A stretch of DNA of 11,599 nt from an uncultured Selenomonadales bacterium (lineage in GTDB: Bacteria > Bacillota_C > Negativicutes > Selenomonadales > Selenomonadaceae), in contig CALGGX010000021.1 in NCBI GenBank assembly GCA_937916025.1, positions 1 to 11,599 of the forward strand, read 5' to 3'. Shown piece by piece: positions 1 through 5,802 of the stretch. The notes beneath the pieces were generated by a model, which had not been told where the DNA came from, did not search any database, and saw only the letters and a list, made by a program, of their open reading frames with translations. The stretch's first letter is position 1. The number at the start of each line of letters is the position of its first letter. The translations under genes and the position numbers were made by a program.

Positions 1-9
1 GCCTGATGG

Positions 10-792
10 TTGTATACCTGTCCGCCGCCGGGTCTCAACGACCCGCGCATTGCCGTCATCGTCTTTCAAAACGACGGCGTCGAAGGCACGCAACACAGTC
101 GCACGGCAGAGACATTTATGAATGAAAAACTGATGTCGATGGGCTTTTCGCATGTTTCGGACGCGGCGCATGTCATTCGCATCAACGACGCTCGAATTCT
201 CAATGAAATTTACGAAAATCGCGCTCCGCTCAATGATATTGCCGAAAAAGACACTGCAATTGACTATCTCGTGCTCGGACGGCTCGACAGTTACTCTGAC
301 GCGATGCAGGTTCCGAACGTTCGCGAGGGCGGCATGACTGCAACCGGCATGAACGGCGCGCGCGCCAATCTCACGTGTAAGGTGATCAAGTACGACACCG
401 GAGCGTTGGTCGGCACTTTTCAGACGGAAGGCAGCGGACTCGACGGCGTATCCAATCGCGCGACGGAGCTCGCAATTCGTTCGGCATCGACGGCGGCGGC
501 GGAAGCATTGAGCAAGACGTTCCGCCGATTCGGTTCGATCACGACTGAAAAAGTGCAATTCACAGTCCGAACCGGCGATTACGATCGGATCGATCAACTT
601 CGACGCGATCTCCTCAACACCAACGGCGTGCAAAACGTCCATCTTAGAGAGTATCGCAACGGCAAAGCGGTGCTCGATGTCGAGTCGACGCACAAAGCCA
701 ATGTCCTCATTCAACTCCTCCGACAACGCACGAACCTCGGACTCTTCATCGAGAGCGTGAGCAACAGTACCATTCAATTGTCGATCACATGA
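10..792 (+). CDS. CsgG-like envelope protein with extra C-terminal alpha/beta domain; 5' end doubtful
   Basis: Residues about 12-170 follow the pattern of the CsgG-like family: a first strand IAVIVFQNDG, a central YLVLGRLDSY strand (86-95), then a strand ending in a TGALVGTF turn (130-137) and a final Ala-rich helix (151-171). Residues about 178-260 form a separate segment whose predicted strand/helix order (VQFTVRTG, helix at 190-203, VQNVHLREY, AVLDVES, helix, LFIESV) suggests a ferredoxin- or POTRA-like fold; that is inference. The only in-frame start before the first strand is TTG at 10, with no visible ribosome binding site, and an in-frame TGA lies at 4-6. No signal peptide is encoded, unlike the three paralogues downstream. 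The real N-terminus may lie upstream in another frame (frameshift), or the gene may be broken. It is followed 20 bases later by the next CsgG-like gene. CsgG-family proteins act in the outer membrane or periplasm; a specific role cannot be read here. Confidence 0.6.
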   Translation: MYTCPPPGLNDPRIAVIVFQNDGVEGTQHSRTAETFMNEKLMSMGFSHVSDAAHVIRINDARILNEIYENRAPLNDIAEKDTAIDYLVLGRLDSYSDAMQVPNVREGGMTATGMNGARANLTCKVIKYDTGALVGTFQTEGSGLDGVSNRATELAIRSASTAAAEALSKTFRRFGSITTEKVQFTVRTGDYDRIDQLRRDLLNTNGVQNVHLREYRNGKAVLDVESTHKANVLIQLLRQRTNLGLFIESVSNSTIQLSIT

Positions 793-796
793 TCGG

Positions 797-804
797 AAAG
801 GGGG
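797..804 (+). promoter_or_regulatory. Ribosome binding site for the gene at 813
   Basis: AAAGGGGG lies 8 bases before the ATG at 813. This spacing selects that ATG rather than the out-of-frame ATG at 806, which would be only 1 base away and opens just a 76-codon frame. Confidence 0.7.
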
Positions 805-812
805 AATGCTGA

Positions 813-1583
813 ATGAGGCAGATTTTTTTATCGGCGATGCTGCTGCCGCTGTTGATATTGACGATGTCGACAAGCGTCCGCGCGGAGCAAGACTATCGGG
901 CGACTCTGGCGGTGTTGCCGTTCACCAACAAAGCGCAACAACTCGCGGGTATGCAGTATTACGATGCAATGGAGATGGCAGCGTATCTCATCGACGCATT
1001 AAAAGACGCAAACCGCTTCCGCGTGCTCGAAGTTGATCAAATGGAAAGCGTAGTAAATATGCAGGCGTATAACTCGGGGCAATTGACGGGCACGTCGGGC
1101 GCGCTGAATGCGGGCTCGATGTTGAAGGCGCAATACGTCGTTATCGGCAGTATTTTGGGCGAGGGCACGAAGACTTCCGAGATTTCATACGACAACAGCG
1201 TGCTCGGTACGGCGGGCGGCTCGAAGTACAAAGTCGAGACGAGCGTGGCAATTCGCATTGTTGACGTGACAACCGGCGAGATTATGTACTCGGCAATCGG
1301 CAGAGGCTCATCCGCAAGTACCGGAGGCAAGGTCTCTTTCAATCAAATAAAAAAATCCGTCTCGACGACGGGGACTGACGACTACGGCAATTCGATTACG
1401 CTCGAGCAGGCGGCGGAACCTGTTACGCATTCGATAACGATCGGGAGTACGGAGATCAACAGCGTGCAATTCGTAAATGCCGTGGAGGACGCGCTCGATA
1501 ACGCGGTGTTCGACAAGAATCGCGGCTTGTTGGCAAAGATCGACGGCACGGATCGACGCAGTCGGGAGAGGAAGAAGCGATGA
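813..1583 (+). CDS. Exported CsgG-family protein
   Basis: 256 residues. A signal peptide (basic N-terminus, hydrophobic core about 5-19, likely cleavage after VRA at 22-24) indicates export across the inner membrane. The mature part has the hallmarks of the CsgG family: the opening strand ATLAVLPFTNK (30-40), a helix with YLIDALKDANRFRVLEVDQM (58-77), the strand QYVVIGSILGEG (107-118), VAIRIVDVTTGEI (145-157) and a Gly/Ser-rich segment followed by a closing helix VNAVEDALDNAV (221-232). In the family this fold forms the periplasmic core of outer-membrane pores or acts as a periplasmic partner. There is no cysteine at the cleavage site, so this is not an obvious lipoprotein, unlike E. coli CsgG. 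The stop codon overlaps the next gene by 4 bases (ATGA), implying translational coupling. The family call is good; pore activity is not shown. Confidence 0.8.
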   Translation: MRQIFLSAMLLPLLILTMSTSVRAEQDYRATLAVLPFTNKAQQLAGMQYYDAMEMAAYLIDALKDANRFRVLEVDQMESVVNMQAYNSGQLTGTSGALNAGSMLKAQYVVIGSILGEGTKTSEISYDNSVLGTAGGSKYKVETSVAIRIVDVTTGEIMYSAIGRGSSASTGGKVSFNQIKKSVSTTGTDDYGNSITLEQAAEPVTHSITIGSTEINSVQFVNAVEDALDNAVFDKNRGLLAKIDGTDRRSRERKKR

Positions 1584-2395
1584 AAAAAATATTATTGAGC
1601 GGCGCGTTGGCGATGTCGATGCTGATAAGTTCGGCGAGCGCGGAGCAACCGGCGGCGCAAGAGTATCGGGACATGTTCCGCGCGGGGGAGTTTTATATCG
1701 AGTATGCGGACGCCTCGAAGCCGAAAGAGATCAAATTCTTGGCGGCGTTTGACAATAAGCGAATGGAACGGGCGCACGAGCTTACTCCGGCATGGGTAAG
1801 GGCATGCAATCCGCTCGGAGCGATGTTCGGCAGTCGCGGCACGAAATACCCGACAGTCCTGCATAAAGACGGCAAGTACTATCAATTTCTCGAAGACGAC
1901 CGCGCGCTCGAGCTCGATGAAAATCAACTCGGCGAGGAGAATTTAAATCCGCGCGAGGGCTGGAACGGCGTGCGTCGGAAATTGGCGTTGCCGATCGAAC
2001 TGTCGGTGTTTTATCCGAACGATCCGTACTCGAGTTTGTCGCAAGCACTCGAGACGCCGAAGTTTGTCAACAGTTATCAAAAATCGGTCGGGAAGAAGCA
2101 ATACGATTGCGATCGATACGCCGCCGAGATAGTGAGTTTGTCGGGCGACGAAACGGCGCAATTACTCTACGACATGCTTTACGATGAAGGGCGATTGATC
2201 GAGGCGCAGGTGTCGATCTTGCGCGACGGCGTCGAGTATCCGGTTAATCGAATTGCGATCAAAAAAATCACCGGCGAAATTCCGGCGAAGGCATTCAAGA
2301 TCGGTCGAAAGACGACGACATATGCGGCAGGCAAGGGCGATGCGCATGATTTGATCGAGAAGCGAGTGCCTGTCGGCTCGATGGAGGGGCTGTGA
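1580..2395 (+). CDS. Exported protein of unknown function, paralogue of the next gene
   Basis: 271 residues with a clear signal peptide (MKK start, hydrophobic core, cleavage likely after ASA at 19-21). I do not recognise a named family. Just after the signal it has YRDMFRAGEFYIEY (29-42), which matches YRQMLASGSYTIRY in the following gene. The C-terminal third has DEGRLIEAQVSIL and RIAIKKITGEIP, matching DGDRLIKIASADY and CVIEIEEFSPNV next door. Alternating strands with a late conserved strand pair would suit a LolA-like or similar periplasmic beta-fold, but this is speculation. Start: ATG at 1580, with AGAGGAAG at 1567-1574 five bases upstream. It overlaps the upstream CsgG-like gene by 4 bases and the next gene by 1 base, so all three are probably translated together. 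Confidence 0.75.
   Translation: MKKILLSGALAMSMLISSASAEQPAAQEYRDMFRAGEFYIEYADASKPKEIKFLAAFDNKRMERAHELTPAWVRACNPLGAMFGSRGTKYPTVLHKDGKYYQFLEDDRALELDENQLGEENLNPREGWNGVRRKLALPIELSVFYPNDPYSSLSQALETPKFVNSYQKSVGKKQYDCDRYAAEIVSLSGDETAQLLYDMLYDEGRLIEAQVSILRDGVEYPVNRIAIKKITGEIPAKAFKIGRKTTTYAAGKGDAHDLIEKRVPVGSMEGL
2383..2389 (+). promoter_or_regulatory. Ribosome binding site deciding the start at 2395
   Basis: GGAGGGG lies 5 bases before ATG 2395 but only 2 bases before the in-frame GTG at 2392. ATG 2395, whose A is the last base of the upstream TGA stop, is therefore the better start. Confidence 0.65.
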
Positions 2396-3183
2396 TGAAG
2401 AAACTGTTTTTGGCAGTCGCCGTGATGCTCGCGTTGAGCGTCGAAATGTCGAGTGCGGATGCCGACAATCTCGATGCGTATCGGCAAATGCTCGCGAGCG
2501 GGAGCTACACGATCCGCTATGAAAATGTCACGCCGACGCGCATCACCAATCGCGATCGAATGGAGTTGTTCGGATCGAGCGGGCTTGCGGTCGAGCGGAA
2601 TGCGTATTTGATCAACAAGAGTTTGCGCGGCTTGATCGTTGCAAACGGCGGCAAGAAGTACGAGCAGGTCGGCGACGGCGAATTTGACATGTGTCGATTG
2701 ACGCGCGGCACGGAGAATTATCTGTTCACGTGTCGGACGAAGAGCGATCGCATCAAGTACTACGGCGAGAATCGCAACAAAGTCAGCGCGAACTCGCGAA
2801 ATTATCTCGCGGAGCTGATTAACGGCGAGAGTTACGGCGACGCGGATATGACGCGACTGTTGAATGCGATGTTGCCGGACAACGTCAAGAGTGCGGACAT
2901 GCCTCGATACGAATTTGTTGCGAGCGGTCAACTCGAGAACGGTGCGGCGTATGAAGATTACAAGTCGACGGACGGCGGCATGATGAGCGCGATTCGGTAT
3001 TACTTCGACGGCGATCGGCTGATCAAGATTGCGTCGGCGGATTATCGCAAGGATTCGGACGGTCGGATCGAGGGGCAGCGTTGCGTGATCGAGATCGAAG
3101 AGTTCTCTCCGAATGTCGACGACGCGTATCTCGAACTGCCTTCGGAGTTGAAAGACGTGACAGCTCGACGGAAGGGGGCTTAA
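2395..3183 (+). CDS. Exported protein of unknown function, paralogue of the previous gene
   Basis: 262 residues from ATG 2395. The signal peptide runs to about residue 21-23 (cleavage near SSADA). It is a divergent tandem duplicate of the gene before it: both open the mature part with an AxxYRxM-x(3)-G-x-(Y/F)-x-I-x-Y motif, both carry a GGKKYEQ/DGKYYQF strand in the first half, and both end with a DGDRLIKI/DEGRLIEA strand followed by a VIEIEEFSPN/IAIKKITGEI strand. Two cysteines (C100, C113) flank a possible hairpin and could pair in the periplasm. No catalytic motif is visible. Its position between CsgG-like genes, with overlap at the front and a 2-base gap behind, points to a shared envelope function, but no activity can be assigned. 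Confidence 0.75.
   Translation: MKKLFLAVAVMLALSVEMSSADADNLDAYRQMLASGSYTIRYENVTPTRITNRDRMELFGSSGLAVERNAYLINKSLRGLIVANGGKKYEQVGDGEFDMCRLTRGTENYLFTCRTKSDRIKYYGENRNKVSANSRNYLAELINGESYGDADMTRLLNAMLPDNVKSADMPRYEFVASGQLENGAAYEDYKSTDGGMMSAIRYYFDGDRLIKIASADYRKDSDGRIEGQRCVIEIEEFSPNVDDAYLELPSELKDVTARRKGA
3172..3178 (+). promoter_or_regulatory. Ribosome binding site deciding the start at 3186
   Basis: AAGGGGG lies 7 bases before ATG 3186. The frame is open further upstream to an ATG at 3081, but that start would lie inside the preceding gene and would put 35 Arg-rich residues in front of a good signal peptide. Confidence 0.7.
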
Positions 3184-3185
3184 GC

Positions 3186-3944
3186 ATGCGGCGGATATTA
3201 TTGCTGATGGCGGCGATGCTGATGCTGTGGTCGAGTGCGGAAGCGACGCCGGAGTGCGTGATGTTGAAATTCACGGACGACACGCGCTTTGATCAAGTGA
3301 ATACGGCGGGGCAGTTATCGCAAGAGGTGATGATCAAACTGCAAAACGACGGCAGATTGTCAGCTAACCTGAGTGAAGAGCTCGATGTCGATCTCGAGGC
3401 GCGGCTGTATGAAGAAAAAGTGCGCGGCTATGAGGCGATGGAACGAGCGATGTCGAGCGGCGATTTCAACGAGCTGTTCGAGGAAGTGATCGACGAGCGG
3501 AAAGCGCAATCGATAGCGTCGGCGCAGGTCGGGCAGATCATATCGCCGGAGTTGACGTCGAAGATCGGACGGGAGAACGGCGCGGAATATCTCATTCAGG
3601 GAACGATCGTCAATCTCGGCGTGGGCAATTGGATGAAGAACGACGATTCTGCAATGTCTCGCGCGATCAACATGACATCGACCGGGTCGCTCAATCCGAT
3701 TGACATTAAGAAGAGCGGGATCGGCTTGCAATGCGACGTGCGGCTGATCAAGGCGTCGACCGGCGAGATTGTGTGGCTCAAGCGCGTGGTCGGCATCGGG
3801 ACACAGAAGATGATCGACGCGGGCGGTGTAAGGTTTGGGCGTGCGAAACTCAATGAGGCACTGTTGTCGAAGGCAATCGATAATGCATCGGATAAGATTG
3901 TCGAGGCGTTGACGACTGCTTTTGATGCGGGGCAATTGTCTTGA
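3186..3944 (+). CDS. Exported CsgG-like protein
   Basis: 252 residues from ATG 3186. Signal peptide MRRILLLMAAMLMLW with likely cleavage after AEA (18-20). The mature part begins with the strand CVMLKFTDDTRF (24-35), then a Glu-rich helical region (63-112) longer than in the neighbouring paralogues. Next come the CsgG-like core strands AEYLIQGTIVNLG (133-145) and LQCDVRLIKASTGEIVW (181-197), then a closing helix AIDNASDKIVEAL (230-242). The TGEI turn matches that in the 813-1583 protein. An insertion at about 146-176 may be a flexible loop. It lies 2 bases after the previous stop and 11 bases before the next start. It is more distant from classical CsgG than the 813-1583 product, so the family call rests on the core pattern. 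Confidence 0.7.
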   Translation: MRRILLLMAAMLMLWSSAEATPECVMLKFTDDTRFDQVNTAGQLSQEVMIKLQNDGRLSANLSEELDVDLEARLYEEKVRGYEAMERAMSSGDFNELFEEVIDERKAQSIASAQVGQIISPELTSKIGRENGAEYLIQGTIVNLGVGNWMKNDDSAMSRAINMTSTGSLNPIDIKKSGIGLQCDVRLIKASTGEIVWLKRVVGIGTQKMIDAGGVRFGRAKLNEALLSKAIDNASDKIVEALTTAFDAGQLS

Positions 3945-3955
3945 GGTAAGCGACG

Positions 3956-4579
3956 ATGAAGGCGGCGGCGATGCTGTTGATTGGATTGATGACGGCGGTA
4001 TCGATTGCCTCGGCGGCAGAGATGAAATACAAGGTCGTGGTGACGGATTTCGGCACGTTTCAATCGATCGACATTGACGAACTGAAGGCGGAGGGCTCGG
4101 AGAAGTCGCTGAATGCGTATGTAGTCGACAGCTTGAAGGATACGCAAATGTTCTCGGTATTTTCGCTCCGGCGCGAGGAATTGGAAGCGGCGCAAGCGAA
4201 ATACGCCGGCAAACTCGTTCCGAGTGATGTAAAAAAGCTCGGCGCGGTGCTGAATGTGCCGTACATTATATGCGGCAATGTGATGAACATCAGTCCGATC
4301 GAAAGCGAATGCACGGTGCTGACGGGCGGAGTGAACATCTACTCGGTGCGGGCGAAGATCGCGCTGTTGATGATGGACACGGCGACGGGAAAGATCGTGA
4401 AGGGTGCGATGGGCGAGGGCACTTCGTCGAGCTCGAGAGTGAAGGTCGGGAGCGGGGTGCATACGCTCAGCATCGGCGTGACGAAGGTCGCGGAGTCGAG
4501 CGTGACGAATGCATTGCGCAAGGCGGCGGAAGCGGCTGTGGATAAATTGGTTTTGGAACTCAACAAAGGAGGAAGATGA
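3956..4579 (+). CDS. Short exported CsgG-like protein
   Basis: 207 residues. Signal peptide to about residue 20-21 (SIASA/A). The mature sequence starts with the strand YKVVVTDFGTF (25-35), has a helix with VVDSLKDTQMFSVFSLRREEL (56-76), the strand PYIICGNVMNI (102-112), then AKIALLMMDTATGKIVKGAMGEG (133-155) and a C-terminal helix TNALRKAAEAAVDKLVLEL (184-202). This is the compact CsgG-like core without added domains and is the fourth copy in the cluster. The ribosome binding site is weaker (GAGGTAAG at 3943-3950, overlapping the upstream stop). It ends 3 bases before the next ATG. A structural or chaperone-like envelope role is plausible from the family but not demonstrated. Confidence 0.75.
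   Translation: MKAAAMLLIGLMTAVSIASAAEMKYKVVVTDFGTFQSIDIDELKAEGSEKSLNAYVVDSLKDTQMFSVFSLRREELEAAQAKYAGKLVPSDVKKLGAVLNVPYIICGNVMNISPIESECTVLTGGVNIYSVRAKIALLMMDTATGKIVKGAMGEGTSSSSRVKVGSGVHTLSIGVTKVAESSVTNALRKAAEAAVDKLVLELNKGGR
4565..4572 (+). promoter_or_regulatory. Strong ribosome binding site for the gene at 4583
   Basis: AAAGGAGG lies inside the last codons of the preceding gene, 10 bases before ATG 4583. It marks the switch from the small envelope proteins to the large hydrolases. Confidence 0.7.
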
Positions 4580-4582
4580 GAG

Positions 4583-5764
4583 ATGAAGATGTGGAAGAAA
4601 AATTGGCTCGGATTGGGACTGACGGCATTGTTTACGTTTGTCGTGTTGACGAGCGGCGAAGCAATTGCCGCCACGCGGATGGCGAAAAACACGGTGCCGG
4701 CGTATACAGATCAATCGCTGACGAATCGAAACGGCAATGAGAGAGTTGATCGCGGCGACGCGGTTGTGGTTTTGCAGGAAACCAATGACGCGTGCTACGT
4801 CCGGTATCCGACTCCGAACGGCTCGAAAGACAGATGGGTTTCTAAATGCATTTTCGCGACAGTGGTTTATCCGAATGAAGGCGATTATTACATTTTGCCG
4901 GAGAGCAACACCAATCATGCAATCGACGTGAAGGGCGGCGGACAAGCGGCAGTCGGTACTCCGCTCCAGATATATCAGAAAAACAATTCCGATGCGCAGT
5001 TGTTTACGATTAAGCGCGTGAACGGCGATTGGTACAAAATCATTCATAAGCGCACGGGCTTGGTTATGAACGTGCAGGGCGGCAATGATGCGAATTCAGC
5101 GCGGCTGTGGCTGTATCACGACGACGGCACGGACAGTTGCTACTGGCGATTCATCGATGCGGGCAACGGCTCGTATATCATTCAAAGCAAGCTCGGTCAA
5201 CAACGTGTTTTCGATTTGTACGGCAACAATGCGTACAGCGGTGCGGTGCTTCATCTGTGGCAGTATCATACCAATCAAGCTGCGCGTTGGAAACTTGTGC
5301 AAGTGTCTTCGTCGATACCGCAGCCGTCAGGTGATGTGCGACAAAAATTGATGTACGCCGTTTTCAAAAACAATGGAGCGCGCATCACTTGTGACTTCGA
5401 CGGATATCAAAACACACCGGGTCGACATGAAGGCATCGACATGGTTCTTGCTCACAGAGCATCGGTTTATGCAGCGATCTCCGGTGTTGTCACAAGAGCA
5501 GGCGGCTCATACAATACGGTTGCCATTTATGATCGAGCCAATGATAAGACGGTTGTGTATCTGCATTTCAGTTCGGTGGCGGTAAGAGCGGGGCAGACGG
5601 TGAACAAAGGCGATCTTATCGGATATCAGGGGAGCACCGGCGCATCTGCTTCGCACGTTCATATCGAAGTTAGGAACGGCAGACGTGAGGCGGCGGCAAA
5701 GAGCGTTAACGATCCGACTTTGGACAATCCCAATCCGTACGATTATTGGAATAAAGTGCTTTAA
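4583..5764 (+). CDS. Secreted SH3-like / ricin-type lectin / M23 metallopeptidase
   Basis: 393 residues with three modules after a signal peptide (about 1-30, cleavage near AIAA). Residues 34-91 are an SH3-like wall-binding module (KNTVPAYTD ... RYPTPNGSKDRWVSK). Residues about 100-242 are a ricin B-type (RICIN/CBM13) beta-trefoil with three subdomains, each ending in a QxF/xxW-type strand (AQLFTI, CYWRFID, AARWKLV). Residues about 253-393 are an M23 (LytM-type) zinc peptidase with a full active site: H282 and D286 in HEGID, H328 in YLHFSS, and H358 and H360 in HVHIE. All key residues are present, so it is likely an active peptidoglycan endopeptidase acting on cross-links in the periplasm or at the cell surface. 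The lectin and SH3 parts probably target it to glycan or stem peptide. It shares its SH3-like module with the next gene. Confidence 0.9.
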   Translation: MKMWKKNWLGLGLTALFTFVVLTSGEAIAATRMAKNTVPAYTDQSLTNRNGNERVDRGDAVVVLQETNDACYVRYPTPNGSKDRWVSKCIFATVVYPNEGDYYILPESNTNHAIDVKGGGQAAVGTPLQIYQKNNSDAQLFTIKRVNGDWYKIIHKRTGLVMNVQGGNDANSARLWLYHDDGTDSCYWRFIDAGNGSYIIQSKLGQQRVFDLYGNNAYSGAVLHLWQYHTNQAARWKLVQVSSSIPQPSGDVRQKLMYAVFKNNGARITCDFDGYQNTPGRHEGIDMVLAHRASVYAAISGVVTRAGGSYNTVAIYDRANDKTVVYLHFSSVAVRAGQTVNKGDLIGYQGSTGASASHVHIEVRNGRREAAAKSVNDPTLDNPNPYDYWNKVL

Positions 5765-5802
5765 TGCGAGCATAATTTTTGTATTGATGGGAGTGATTCA
5801 AC

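Noticed and set aside
2392..2394. GTG as start of the second unknown exported protein
   Set aside because: Only 2 bases from the ribosome binding site; ATG 2395 has better spacing.
3081..3185. Upstream ATG extending the third CsgG-like protein by 35 residues
   Set aside because: The extension lies inside the preceding gene, is Arg-rich, and would bury a good signal peptide; ATG 3186 has its own ribosome binding site.
3596..5047. 483-codon open frame on the minus strand across three + strand genes
   Set aside because: It is antisense to well-supported genes, rich in Arg/His without domain motifs, and is explained by the rarity of TTA, CTA and TCA codons in the + strand genes.
5746..5776. Possible internal promoter TTGGAA - 19 bases - CATAAT before the dockerin gene
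   Set aside because: Weak match with long spacing, and its upstream element lies inside a coding region; too weak to list as a feature, although this 38-base gap is the most likely place for one.
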